Assembly (NCBI GenBank): GCA_949128115.1
Contig: OX421962.1
Coordinates: forward strand, 99,850,836 to 99,914,835
DNA length: 64,000 nucleotides
DNA from: Anaspis maculata
Lineage: Eukaryota > Arthropoda > Insecta > Coleoptera > Scraptiidae
Reading direction: 5' to 3'
Made by a program: the position numbers and the translations under genes. Each line of letters begins with the position of its first letter. The stretch's first letter is position 1. The notes below the pieces were generated by a model, which was given only the letters and a program-made list of their open reading frames with translations, searched no databases and was not told the DNA's origin. Shown piece after piece: positions 1 through 9,586 of this stretch.

Positions 1-1169
1 TTTCAAAAGTCATGTGGGTTGAAGCCTGAAGTCACGTGGGTTGGAGCCTGGAGTCACGTGGTTTCAAACCTGAACTTTTTGGATAACAATTGTGTCTTTT
101 TTTCTATATTTGTGTTCGTTCGTCAGATGTTGCGTTTGGAAAGAGTAGCTGTCAACTTCAAAAGTGGTGACCGATCGTTTTCAAAGTCACGTGGGTTGAA
201 GCCTGAAGTCACGTGGGTTGAAGCCAGAAGTCACGTGGGTTAAAACCTGAACTTTTTGGATAACAATTGTGTCTTTTTTTCTATATTTGTGTTCGTTCGT
301 CAGATGTTGCGTTTGGAACAAGTAGCTGCCAACTTCAGAAGTGGTGACCGATCGTTTCAAAAGTCACGTGGGTTGAGGCCTGAAGTCACGTGGGTTAAAG
401 CCTGAAGTCACGTGGGTTGAAGCCTGAAGTCACGTGGGTTAAGACCTGAACTTTTTGGATAACAATTGTGTCTTTTCTTCTATATTTGTGTTTGTTCGTC
501 AGATGTTGCGTTTGGAACAAGTAGCTGCCAACATCAAAAGTGGTGTCCGATCAAGTGGGTTGAAGCCTGGAGTCACGTGGGTTAAAGCCTGAAGTCACGT
601 GGGTTGGAGCCTGAACTTTTTGGATACCAATTGTGTCTTCGGTTTTTTGATATTTGTGTTTGTTCGTCAGATGTTGCGTTTGGAACAAGTAGCTGCCAAC
701 TCCAAAAGTGGTGACCGATCGTTTCAAAAGTCACGTGGGTTGAGGCCTGAAGTCACGTGGGTTGAAGCCTGAAGTCACGTGGGTTGAAGCCTGAAGTCAC
801 GTGGGTTGAGACCTGAACTTTTTGGATAACAATTGTGTCTTTTCTTCTATATTTGTGTATGTTCGTCAGATGTTGCGTTTGGAACAAGTAGCTGCCAACA
901 TCAAAAGTGGTGTCCGATCGTTTCAAAAGTCATGTGGGTTGAAGCCTGAAGTCACGTGGGTTGGAGCCTGGAGTCCCGTGGTTTCAAACCTGAACTTTTT
1001 GGATAACAATTGTGTCTTTTTTTCTATATTTGTGTTCGTTCGTCAGATGTTGCGTTTGGGAAGAGTAGCTGTCAACTTCAAAAGTGGTGACCGATCGTTT
1101 TCAAAGTCACGTGGGTTGAAGCCTGAAGTCACGTGGGTTGAAGCCAGAAGTCACGTGGGTTAAAACCTG

Positions 1170-2830
1170 AACTTTTTGGATAACAATTGTGTCTTTTCTT
1201 CTATATTTGTGTTCGTTCGTCAGATGTTGCGTTTGGAACAAGTAGCTGCCAACATCAAAAGTGGTGACCGATCGTTTTAAAAGTCACGTGGGTTGAAGCC
1301 TGAAGTCACGTGGGTTGGAGCCTGGAGTCACGTGGGTTAAAACCTGAACTTTTTGGATAACAATTGTGTCTTTTCTTCTATATTTGTGTTCGTTCGTCAG
1401 ATGTTGCGTTTGAAACAAGTAGCTGCCAACATCAAAAGTGGTGTCCGATCGTTCTAAAAGTCACGTGGGTTGGAGCCTGGAGTCACGTGGTTCCAAACCT
1501 GAACGTTTTGGATGACAATTGTGTCTTTTTTTCTATATTTGTGTTCGTTCGTCAGATGTTGCGTTTGGAAAGAGTAGCTGCCAACTTCAAAAGTGGTGAC
1601 CGATCGTTTCCAAAGTCACGTGGGTTGAAGCCTGAAGTCACGTGGGTTGAAGCCTGAAGTCACGTGGGTTGGAGCCTGGAGTCACGTGGTTTCAAACCTG
1701 AACTTTTTGGATAACAATTGTGTCTTTTTTTCTATAATTGTGTTCGTTCGTCAGATGTTGCGTTTGGAAAGAGTAGCTGCCAACTTCAAAAGTGGTGACC
1801 GAGCGTTTCCAAAGTCACGTGGGTTGAAGCCTGAAGTCACGTGGGTTGGAGCCTGAAGTCACGTGGGTTGAAGCCTGAAGTCACGTGGGTTGGAGCCTGG
1901 AGTCACGTGGTTTCAAACCTGAACTTTTTGGATAACAATTGTGTCTTTTTTTCTATATTTGTGTTCGTTCGTCAGATTTTGCGTTTGGAAAGAGTAGCTG
2001 CCTACTTTAAAAGTGGTGACCGATCGTTTCCAAAGTCCCGTGGGTTGAAGCCTGAAGTCACGTGGGTTGAAGCCTGGAGTCACGTGGGTTTAAACCTGAA
2101 CTTTTTGGATAACAATTGTGTCTTTTTTTCTATATTTGTGTTCGTTCGTCAGATGTTGCGTTTGGAACAAGTAGCTGCCAACTTCAGAAGTGGTGACCGA
2201 TCGTTTCAAAAGTCACGTGGGTTGAGGCCTGGAGTCACGTGGGTCGAAACCTGAAGTCACGTAAGTTGAAGCCTGAAGTCACGTGGGTTGAGACCTGAAC
2301 TTTTTGGATAACAATTGTGTCTTTTCTTCTATATTTGTGTTTGTTCGTCAGATGTTGCGTTTGGAACAAGTAGCTGCCAACATCAAAAGTGGTGTCCGAT
2401 CAAGTGGGTTGAAGCCTGGAGTCACGTGGGTTGAAGCCTGAAGTCACGTGGGTTGGAGCCTGAACTTTTTGGATACCAATTGTGTCTTCAGTTTTTTGAT
2501 ATTTGTGTTTGTTCGTCAGATGTTGCGTTTGGAACAAGTAGCTGCCAACTCCAAAAGTGGTGACCGATCGTTTCAAAAGTCACGTGGGTTGAGGCCTGAA
2601 GTCACGTGGGTTAAAGCCTGAAGTCACGTGGGTTGAAGCCTGAAGTCACGTGGGTTAAAACCTGAACTTTTTGGATAACAATTGTGTCTTTTCTTCTATA
2701 TTTGTGTTTGTTCGTCAGATGTTGCGTTCGGAACAAGTAGCTGCCAACATCAAAAGTGGTGTCCGATCGTTTCAAAAGTCATGTGGGTTGAAGCCTGAAG
2801 TCACGTGGGTTGGAGCCTGGAGTCACGTGG
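1170..2830 (+). repeat. Older duplicate of 5192-6874
   Basis: Monomer order and variants match 5192-6874 at an offset of 4,022 bp up to about 1650 and 4,044 bp after it; the change is one 22-bp subrepeat. The copies differ by scattered substitutions, for example GAGCGTTTCC against GATCGTTTCC near 1802, and CTACTTTAAAAG against CAACTTCAAAAG near 2003. The pair therefore looks older than the near-identical repeats further on. The remainder of 1-5745 outside this segment is ordinary mixed A, B, C, D, E, F, G and H monomers. Confidence 0.8.
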
Positions 2831-3351
2831 GTTAAAACCTGAACTTTCTGGATAACAATTGTGTCTTTTCTTCTATATTTGTGTTCGTTCGTCAGATGTT
2901 GCGTTTGAAACAAGTAGCTGCCAACATCAAAAGTGGTGTCCGATCGTTCTAAAAGTCACGTGGGTTGAAGCCTGAAGTCACGTGGGTTAAGACCTGAACT
3001 TTTTGGATAACAATTGTGTCTTTTTTTCTATATTTGTGTTCGTTCGTCAGATGTTGCGTTTGGGAAGAGTAGCTGCCAACTTAAAAAGTGGTGACCGATC
3101 GTTTTCAAAGTCACGTGGGTTGAAGCCTGAAGTCACGTGGGTTGAAGCCTGAAGTCACGTGGGTTAAAACCCGAACTTCTTGGATAACACTTGTGTCTTT
3201 TCTTCTATATTTGTGTTCGTTCGTCAGATGTTGCGTTTGGAACAAGTAGCTGCCAACATCAAAAGTGGTGACCGATCGTTTTAAGAGTCACGTGGGTTGA
3301 AGCTTGAAGTCACGTGGGTTGGAGCCTGGAGTCACGTGGGTTCAAACCTGA

Positions 3352-3531
3352 TCTTTTTGGATAACAATTTCGTCATTTTTTTTTTGATATTTGTGTTCGT
3401 TCGTCAGATGTTGCATTTGGAACAAGTAGCTGCCAACTCCAAAAGTGGTGACCGATCGTTTGAAAAGTCACGTGGGTTGAAGCCTGAAGTCACGTGGGTT
3501 GGAGCCTGAAGTCACGTGGGTTAAAACCTGA
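3352..3531 (+). repeat. Subfamily F monomer (180 bp, 114-bp core)
   Basis: It begins TCTTTTTGGATAACAATTTCG rather than ACTTTTTGGATAACAATTG (written here only in part), has a long T run ending GATATTTG, and has GCATTTGG where other subfamilies have GCGTTTGG. The right half is D-like (AACTCCAAAAG). Further copies lie near 9092, 12189, 14384, 15850 and 35282. The copies near 9152 and 12249 share a private change, TTGGCATAAAGAGCTGCC, consistent with the 3,097-bp duplication that links them. The loss of CAATTG and of one CpG makes F the most diverged core seen. Confidence 0.9.
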
Positions 3532-4551
3532 ACTTTTTGGATAACAATTGTGTCTTTACCTCTATATTTGTGTTCGTTCGTCAGATGTTGCGTTTGGAAC
3601 AAGTAGCTGCCAACATCAAAAGTGGTGACCGATCGTTTCAAAAGTCACGTGGGTTGAAGCCTGAAGTCACGTGGGTTGGAGCCTGGAGTCACGTGGGTTC
3701 TAACCTGAACTTTTTGGATAACAATTGTGTCTTTTTTTTATATTTGTGTTCGTTCGTCAGATGTTGCGTTTGGGAAGAGTAGCTGCCAACTTCAAAAGTG
3801 GTGACCGATCGTTCTCAAAGTCACGTGGATTGAAGCCTGAAGTCACGTGAGTTGAAGCCTGAAGTCACGTGGGTTAAAACCTGAACTTTTTGGATAACAA
3901 TTGTGTCTTTTTTTCTATATTTGTGTTCGTTCGTCAGATGTTGCGTTTGGAACAAGTAGCTGCCAACTTCAGAAGTGGTGACCGATCGTTTCAAAAGTCA
4001 CGTGGGTTGAAGCCTGGAGTCACGTGGGATGAAGCCTGAAGTCACGTGGGTTGGAGCCTGGACTTTTTGGATACCAATTGTGTCTTCAGTTTCTTGATAT
4101 TTGTGTTTGTTCGTCAGATGTTGCGTTTGGAACAAGTAGCTGCCAACTCCAAAAGTGGTGACCGATCGTTTCAAAAGTCACGTGGGTTGAGGCCTGAAGT
4201 CACGTGGGTTGAAGCCTGAAGTCACGTGGGTTGAAGCCTGTAGTCACGTGGGTTAAGACCTGAACTTTTTGGATAACAATTGTGTCTTTTCTTCTATATT
4301 TGTGTTTGTTCGTCAGATGTTGCGTTTGGAACAAGTAGCTTCCAACATCAAAAGTGGTGTCCGATCGTTCTAAAAGTCACGTGGGTTGAAGCCTGAAGTC
4401 ACGTGGGTTGGAGCTTGGAGTCACGTGGTTTCAAACCTGAACTTTTTGGATAACAATTGTGTCTTTTTTTCTATATTTGTGTTCGTTCGTCAGATGTTGC
4501 GTTTGGAAAGAGTAGCTGCCAACTTCAAAAGTGGTGACCGATCGTTTTCAA

Positions 4552-4639
4552 AGTCACGTGGGTTGAAGCCTGGAGTCACGTGGGTTGAAGCCTGAAGTCA
4601 CGTGGGTTGAAGCCTGAAGTCACGTGGGTTAAAACCTGA
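4552..4639 (+). repeat. 22-bp subrepeat block (four units)
   Basis: Four consecutive 22-bp units start AGTCACGTGGGTT and end CCTGA or CCTGG. The CACGTG palindromes sit at 4555, 4577, 4599 and 4621, exactly 22 bp apart. Copy number of this unit varies from 2 (for example 20684-20838) to 5 (5525-5745), and this sets monomer length. Units differ by position: the one just before a core usually reads GGGTTAAAACCTGA, GGGTTAAGACCTGA, GGTTTCAAACCTGA or GGGTTGGAGCCTGA, while internal units read GGGTTGAAGCCTGA. Spacing of 22 bp is about 2.1 helical turns, so neighbouring palindromes lie on nearly the same face of the helix. Confidence 0.96.
4553..4560. other. Representative GTCACGTG E-box / CDEI-like motif
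   Basis: GTCACGTG contains the palindromic E-box (G-box) CACGTG and fits the budding-yeast centromere element CDEI (RTCACRTG), bound by the bHLH protein Cbf1. The subrepeat variant reading GTCACGTGGT also resembles the USF-type consensus, and CACGTGGG resembles a strong Pho4 site. The motif is present in nearly every 22-bp unit, 2-5 times per monomer, throughout the window. What is seen is the motif and its density. Binding by any factor is inference, because a 22-bp repeat fixes whatever palindrome it happens to contain. Confidence 0.6.
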
Positions 4640-5745
4640 ACTTTTTGGATAACAATTGTGTCTTTTCTTCTATATTTGTGTTCGTTCGTCAGATGTTGCG
4701 TTTGGAACAAGTAGCTGCCAACATCAAAAGTGGTGACCGATCGTTTTAAAAGTCACGTGGGTTGGAGCCTGAAGTCACGTGGGTTGGAGCCTGGAGTCAC
4801 GTGGTTTCAAACCTGAACTTTTTGGATAACAATTGTGTCTTTTTTTCTATATTTGTGTTCGTTCGTCAGATGTTGCGTTTGGAAAGAGTAGCTGCCAACT
4901 TCAAAAGTGGTGACCGATCGTTTTCAAAGTCACGTGGGTTGAAGCCTGAAGTCACGTGGGTTGAAGCCTGAAGTCACGTGGGTTGAAGCCTGGAGTCACG
5001 TGGGTAAAAACCTGAACTTTTTGGATAACAATTGTGTCTTTTCTTCTATATTTGTGTTCGTTCGTCAGATGTTGCGTTTGAAACAAGTAGCTGCCAACAT
5101 CAAAAGTGGTGTCCGATCGTTCTAAAAGTCACGTGGGTTGAAGCCTGAAGTCACGTGGGTTGGAGCCTGGAGTCACGTGGGTTAAAACCTGAACTTTTTG
5201 GATAACAATTGTGTCTTTTCTTCTATATTTGTGTTCGTTCGTCAGATGTTGCGTTTGAAACAAGTAGCTGCCAACATCAAAAGTGGTGACCGATCGTTTT
5301 AAAAGTCACGTGGGTTGAAGCCTGAAGTCACGTGGGTTGGAGCCTGGAGTCACGTGGGTTAAAACCTGAACTTTTTGGATAACAATTGTGTCTTTTCTTC
5401 TATATTTGTGTTCGTTCGTCAGATGTTGCGTTTGAAACAAGTAGCTGCCAACATCAAAAGTGGTGTCCGATCGTTCTAAAAGTCACGTGGGTTGGAGCCT
5501 GGAGTCACGTGGTTTCAAACCTGAACTTTTTGGATAACAATTGTGTCTTTTTTTCTATATTTGTGTTCGTTCGTCAGATGTTGCGTTTGGAAAGAGTAGC
5601 TGCCAACTTCAAAAGTGGTGACCGATCGTTTCCAAAGTCACGTGGGTTGAAGCCTGAAGTCACGTGGGTTGAAGCCTGAAGTCACGTGGGTTGAAGCCTG
5701 AAGTCACGTGGGTTGGAGCCTGGAGTCACGTGGTTTCAAACCCGA

Positions 5746-5966
5746 ACTTTTTGGATAACAATTGTGTCTTTTTTTCTATAATTGTGTTCGTTCGTCAGAT
5801 GTTGCGTTTGGAAAGAGTAGCTGCCAACTTCAAAAGTGGTGACCGATCGTTTCCAAAGTCACGTGGGTTGAAGCCTGAAGTCACGTGGGTTGAAGCCTGA
5901 AGTCACGTGGGTTGAAGCCTGAAGTCACGTGGGTTGGAGCCTGGAGTCACGTGGTTTCAAACCTGA
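5746..5966 (+). repeat. B monomer with CTATAATTG tract (221 bp, five subrepeats between cores)
   Basis: This is a B monomer with TTTTTTTCTATAATTGTG in place of CTATATTTGTG. It is 221 bp because five 22-bp units separate it from the next core, the longest class seen. The same tract occurs near 1731, 7097 and 10194. It is the first monomer of the 1,320-bp higher-order unit. Confidence 0.88.
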
Positions 5967-6143
5967 ACTTTTTGGATAACAATTGTGTCTTTTTTTCTAT
6001 ATTTGTGTTCGTTCGTCAGATTTTGCGTTTGGAAAGAGTAGCTGCCAACTTCAAAAGTGGTGACCGATCGTTTCCAAAGTCACGTGGGTTGAAGCCTGAA
6101 GTCACGTGGGTTGAAGCCTGGAGTCACGTGGGTTTAAACCTGA

Positions 6144-6342
6144 ACTTTTTGGATAACAATTGTGTCTTTTTTTCTATATTTGTGTTCGTTCGTCAGATGT
6201 TGCGTTTGGAACAAGTAGCTGCCAACTTCAGAAGTGGTGACCGATCGTTTCAAAAGTCACGTGGGTTGAGGCCTGAAGTCACGTGGGTTGAAGCCTGAAG
6301 TCACGTGGGTTGAAGCCTGAAGTCACGTGGGTTAAGACCTGA
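6144..6342 (+). repeat. Subfamily C monomer (199 bp)
   Basis: The core is 6144-6254 with four 22-bp units. Diagnostics are the seven-T tract of subfamily B combined with TTGGAACAAGTAGCTGCC and AACTTCAGAAGTGG. It is usually preceded by a unit ending GGGTTTAAACCTGA or GGGTTAAAACCTGA, and the following linker often contains GGAGTCACGTGGGATG or a GGAGTC variant leading to a D monomer. C and D monomers are adjacent in most higher-order repeats of this window. Confidence 0.9.
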
Positions 6343-6507
6343 ACTTTTTGGATAACAATTGTGTCTTTTCTTCTATATTTGTGTTTGTTCGTCAGATGTT
6401 GCGTTTGGAACAAGTAGCTGCCAACATCAAAAGTGGTGTCCGATCAAGTGGGTTGAAGCCTGGAGTCACGTGGGTTGAAGCCTGAAGTCACGTGGGTTGG
6501 AGCCTGA
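6343..6507 (+). repeat. Truncated A monomer with 12-bp deletion (165 bp)
   Basis: After GGTGTCCGATC the sequence continues directly as AAGTGGGTTGAAG. Compared with a normal 177-bp A monomer, 12 bp are missing and the first CACGTG is lost. Identical truncated copies lie near 550, 2400, 7764 and 10861. Their spacings (1,850, 4,044, 1,320 and 3,097 bp) equal duplication offsets found independently, apart from the first. I saw none beyond about 11 kb, so this is a regional marker of one amplified lineage. Confidence 0.9.
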
Positions 6508-6709
6508 ACTTTTTGGATACCAATTGTGTCTTCAGTTTTTTGATATTTGTGTTTGTTCGTCAGATGTTGCGTTTGGAACAAGTAGCTGCCAACTCCAAAA
6601 GTGGTGACCGATCGTTTCAAAAGTCACGTGGGTTGAGGCCTGAAGTCACGTGGGTTGAAGCCTGAAGTCACGTGGGTTGAAGCCTGAAGTCACGTGGGTT
6701 AAGACCTGA
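6508..6709 (+). repeat. Subfamily D monomer (202 bp, 114-bp core)
   Basis: The core is 6508-6621 and is 3 bp longer than the common type because the tract reads GTCTTCAGTTTTTTGATATTTG. Other diagnostics are GGATACCAATTG in place of GGATAACAATTG, GTGTTTGTTCGTC in place of GTGTTCGTTCGTC, and AACTCCAAAAG. The first subrepeat after it usually reads GGGTTGAGGCCTGA. It normally follows a C monomer or a truncated A, and precedes an A monomer. A derivative with CAGATGCTGCG is found near 20185, 22336, 26191, 28674, 30645 and 32992. Confidence 0.92.
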
Positions 6710-6886
6710 ACTTTTTGGATAACAATTGTGTCTTTTCTTCTATATTTGTGTTTGTTCGTCAGATGTTGCGTTTGGAACAAGTAGCTGCCAACATCAAAAG
6801 TGGTGTCCGATCGTTTCAAAAGTCATGTGGGTTGAAGCCTGAAGTCACGTGGGTTGGAGCCTGGAGTCACGTGGTTTCAAACCTGA
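6710..6886 (+). repeat. Subfamily A monomer (177 bp)
   Basis: The core is 6710-6820, with three 22-bp units after it. Diagnostics are GTCTTTTCTTCTATATTTG in the T-rich tract and TTGGAACAAGTAGCTGCC followed by AACATCAAAAG. The first 22-bp unit after the core carries CATGTG in place of CACGTG, a C-to-T change in the central CpG. This change is inherited in many A copies, for example near 931, 2780, 8145, 9921, 20445, 30903, 41350, 48142 and 63146. A copies are normally preceded by a unit ending GGGTTAAGACCTGA and followed by a B or I monomer. A variant with GGTGACCGATCGTTTTAAAAG instead of GGTGTCCGATCGTTTC is also frequent. Confidence 0.92.
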
Positions 6887-7065
6887 ACTTTTTGGATAAC
6901 AATTGTGTCTTTTTTTCTATATTTGTGTTCGTTCGTCAGATGTTGCGTTTGGAAAGAGTAGAGCTGTCAACTTCAAAAGTGGTGACCGATCGTTTTCAAA
7001 GTCACGTGGGTTGAAGCCTGAAGTCACGTGGGTTGAAGCCTGAAGTCACGTGGGTTAAAACCTGA
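6887..7065 (+). repeat. Subfamily I monomer (179 bp, 2-bp insertion)
   Basis: This is a B-like monomer whose core reads GAGTAGAGCTGTCAAC where B reads GAGTAGCTGTCAAC or GAGTAGCTGCCAAC, so the core is 113 bp. The same insertion is seen near 8278, 10056, 11376, 35534, 38398, 39485, 42528, 44676, 51336, 52425, 54420, 55486, 56045, 58218, 60790, 62190 and 63278. Derivatives read GTAAAGCTG near 41483 and 45966, GTAGAACTG near 37132 and GTACAGCTG near 49937. Spread of a 2-bp indel through the array argues against protein coding. Confidence 0.9.
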
Positions 7066-8385
7066 ACTTTTTGGATAACAATTGTGTCTTTTTTTCTATA
7101 ATTGTGTTCGTTCGTCAGATGTTGCGTTTGGAAAGAGTAGCTGCCAACTTCAAAAGTGGTGACCGATCGTTTCCAAAGTCACGTGGGTTGAAGCCTGAAG
7201 TCACGTGGGTTGAAGCCTGAAGTCACGTGGGTTGAAGCCTGAAGTCACGTGGGTTGGAGCCTGGAGTCACGTGGTTTCAAACCTGAACTTTTTGGATAAC
7301 AATTGTGTCTTTTTTTCTATATTTGTGTTCGTTCGTCAGATTTTGCGTTTGGAAAGAGTAGCTGCCAACTTCAAAAGTGGTGACCGATCGTTTCCAAAGT
7401 CACGTGGGTTGAAGCCTGAAGTCACGTGGGTTGAAGCCTGGAGTCACGTTGGTTTAAACCTGAACTTTTTGGATAACAATTGTGTCTTTTTTTCTATATT
7501 TGTGTTCGTTCGTCAGATGTTGCGTTTGGAACAAGTAGCTGCCAACTTCAGAAGTGGTGACCGATCGTTTCAAAAGTCACGTGGGTTGAGGCCTGAAGTC
7601 ACGTGGGTTGAAGCCTGAAGTCACGTGGGTTGAAGCCTGAAGTCACGTGGGTTAAGACCTGAACTTTTTGGATAACAATTGTGTCTTTTCTTCTATATTT
7701 GTGTTTGTTCGTCAGATGTTGCGTTTGGAACAAGTAGCTGCCAACATCAAAAGTGGTGTCCGATCAAGTGGGTTGAAGCCTGGAGTCACGTGGGTTGAAG
7801 CCTGAAGTCACGTGGGTTGGAGCCTGAACTTTTTGGATACCAATTGTGTCTTCAGTTTTTTGATATTTGTGTTTGTTCGTCAGATGTTGCGTTTGGAACA
7901 AGTAGCTGCCAACTCCAAAAGTGGTGACCGATCGTTTCAAAAGTCACGTGGGTTGAGGCCTGAAGTCACGTGGGTTGAAGCCTGAAGTCACGTGGGTTGA
8001 AGCCTGAAGTCACGTGGGTTAAGACCTGAACTTTTTGGATAACAATTGTGTCTTTTCTTCTATATTTGTGTTTGTTCGTCAGATGTTGCGTTTGGAACAA
8101 GTAGCTGCCAACATCAAAAGTGGTGTCCGATCGTTTCAAAAGTCATGTGGGTTGAAGCCTGAAGTCACGTGGGTTGGAGCCTGGAGTCACGTGGTTTCAA
8201 ACCTGAACTTTTTGGATAACAATTGTGTCTTTTTTTCTATATTTGTGTTCGTTCGTCAGATGTTGCGTTTGGAAAGAGTAGAGCTGTCAACTTCAAAAGT
8301 GGTGACCGATCGTTTTCAAAGTCACGTGGGTTGAAGCCTGAAGTCACGTGGGTTGAAGCCTGAAGTCACGTGGGTTAAAACCTGA
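7066..8385 (+). repeat. 1,320-bp higher-order repeat, copy 2
   Basis: This is a direct tandem copy of the preceding unit with the same seven-monomer order. It carries the private CACGTTGG change near 7449, which the third copy at 10163-11482 shares. Copy 3 therefore derives from copy 2 through the 3,097-bp duplication and not from copy 1. Confidence 0.93.
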
Positions 8386-9586
8386 ACTTTTTGGATAACA
8401 ATTGTGTCTTTTCTTCTGTATTTGTGTTCGTTTGTCAGATGTTGCGTTTGGAACAAGTAGCTGCCAACATCAAAAGTGGTGACCAATCGTTTTAAAAGTC
8501 ACGTGGGTTGAAGCCTGAAGTCACGTGGGTTGGAGCCTGGAGTCACGTGGGTTAAAACCTGAACTTTTTGGATAACAATTGTGTCTTTTCTTCTATATTT
8601 GTGTTCGTTCGTCAGATGTTGCGTTTGAAACAAGTAGCTGCCAACATCAAAAGTGGTGTCTGATCGTTCTAAAAGTCACGTGGGTTGAAGCCTGAAGTCA
8701 CGTGGGTTGGAGCCTGGAGTCACGTGGTTTCAAACCTGAACTTTTTGGATAACAATTGTGTATTTTTTTCTATATTTGTGTTCGTTCGTCAGATGTTGCG
8801 TTTGGGAAGAGTAGCTGCCAAATTCAAAAGTGGTGACCGATCGTTTTCAAAGTCACGTGGGTTGAAGCCTGAAGTCACGTGGGTTGAAGCCTGAAGTCAC
8901 GTGGGTTAAAACCCGAACTTCTTGGATAACAATTGTGTCTTTTCTTCTATATTTGTGTTCGTTCGTCAGATGTTGCGTTTGGAACAAGTAGCTGCCAACA
9001 TCAAAAGTGGTGACCCATCGTTTTAAGAGTCACGTGGGTTGAAGCTTGAAGTCACGTGGGTTGGAGCCTGGAGTCACGTGGGTTCAAACCTGATCTTTTT
9101 GGATAACAATTTCGTCAATTTTTTTTTGATATTTGTGTTCGTTCGTCAGATGTTGCATTTGGCATAAAGAGCTGCCAACTCCAAAAGTGGTGACCGATCG
9201 TTTGAAAAGTCACGTGGGTTGAAGCCTGAAGTCACGTGGGTTGGAGCCTGAAGTCACGTGGGTTAAAACCTGAACTTTTTGGATAACAATTGTGTCTTTA
9301 CCTCTATATTTGTGTTCGTTCGTCAGATGTTGCGTTTGGAACAAGTAGCTGCCAACATCAAAAGTGGTGACCGATCGTTTTAAAAGTCACGTGGGTTGAA
9401 GCCTGAAGTCACGTGGGTTGGAGCCTGGAGTCACGTGGGTTCAAACCTGAACTTTTTGGATAACAATTGTGTCTTTTTTTTATATTTGTGTTCGTTCGTC
9501 AGATGTTGCGTTTGGGAAGAGTAGCTGCCAACTTCAAAAGTGGTGACCGATCGTTCTCAAAGTCACGTGGATTGAAGCCTGAAGTC

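Larger units (their letters stand above)
4441..4639 (+). repeat. Reference monomer, subfamily B (199 bp: 111-bp core + 4 x 22 bp)
   Basis: The core spans 4441-4551 and is followed by four 22-bp units (4552-4573, 4574-4595, 4596-4617, 4618-4639). Landmarks in the core are CAATTG at 4454-4459, a run of seven T after GTGTC, GTTCGTTCGTCAGATG, and the overlapping pair GGTGACC (4533-4539) and CGATCG (4539-4544). Subfamily B is recognised by TTGGAAAGAGTAGCTGCC followed by AACTTCAAAAG. It is usually preceded by a 22-bp unit ending CACGTGGTTTCAAACCTGA. B monomers occur along most of the window. Restriction-type landmarks (CAATTG, GGTNACC, CGATCG, CACGTG) recur about once or more per monomer, so digestion with such enzymes should give ladders. 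Confidence 0.95.
5746..7065 (+). repeat. 1,320-bp higher-order repeat, copy 1 (7 monomers)
   Basis: The unit consists of seven monomers of 221, 177, 199, 165, 202, 177 and 179 bp, which sum to 1,320 bp. The order is B (CTATAATTG), B (CAGATTTTG), C, truncated A, D, A, I. It is followed directly by a second copy. The only difference I noticed between copies 1 and 2 inside the unit is CACGTGGGTTT against CACGTTGGTTT near 7449. Confidence 0.93.
6490..9586 (+). repeat. 3,097-bp tandem duplication, copy 1 (boundaries about +/-15 bp)
   Basis: Each marker in this segment recurs 3,097 bp downstream: the D monomer at 6508 and 9605, I monomers, the F monomer with TTGGCATAAAGAG at 9152 and 12249, and the CACGTGGATTG linker at 9564 and 12661. 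At the right edge an H monomer is joined in register to a D monomer, giving a junction not seen at 12687, where H continues as CACGTGAGTTGAAG. That is the signature of an unequal exchange. Confidence 0.9.

Noticed and set aside
1841..2254. Longest forward open frame (137 codons) and the many similar frames of 60-128 codons
   Set aside because: The frames I traced start at TTG or GTG, not ATG. They persist only because 177 bp is 59 codons, and break at 155-, 199- or 179-bp monomers. Frame-shifting indels spread freely, and the same peptide recurs because the DNA does. No coding signal.
3367..3388. T-runs of 8-11 as Pol III terminators or transcription terminators
   Set aside because: They are part of the variable T tract present in every monomer, with no promoter or transcript evidence upstream.
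4448..4462. GGATAACAATT followed by AATTGTG, resembling halves of the E. coli lac operator
   Set aside because: Eleven bases match the operator's right half, but the halves overlap in the wrong arrangement and there is no bacterial gene context. Chance similarity fixed by amplification; it could mislead vector screening.
4486..4502. Possible CENP-B box in TTCGTCAGATGTTGC
   Set aside because: TTCG and the spaced A fit, but the CGGG end of the box is replaced by TTGC. Six of nine core positions is too weak to call.
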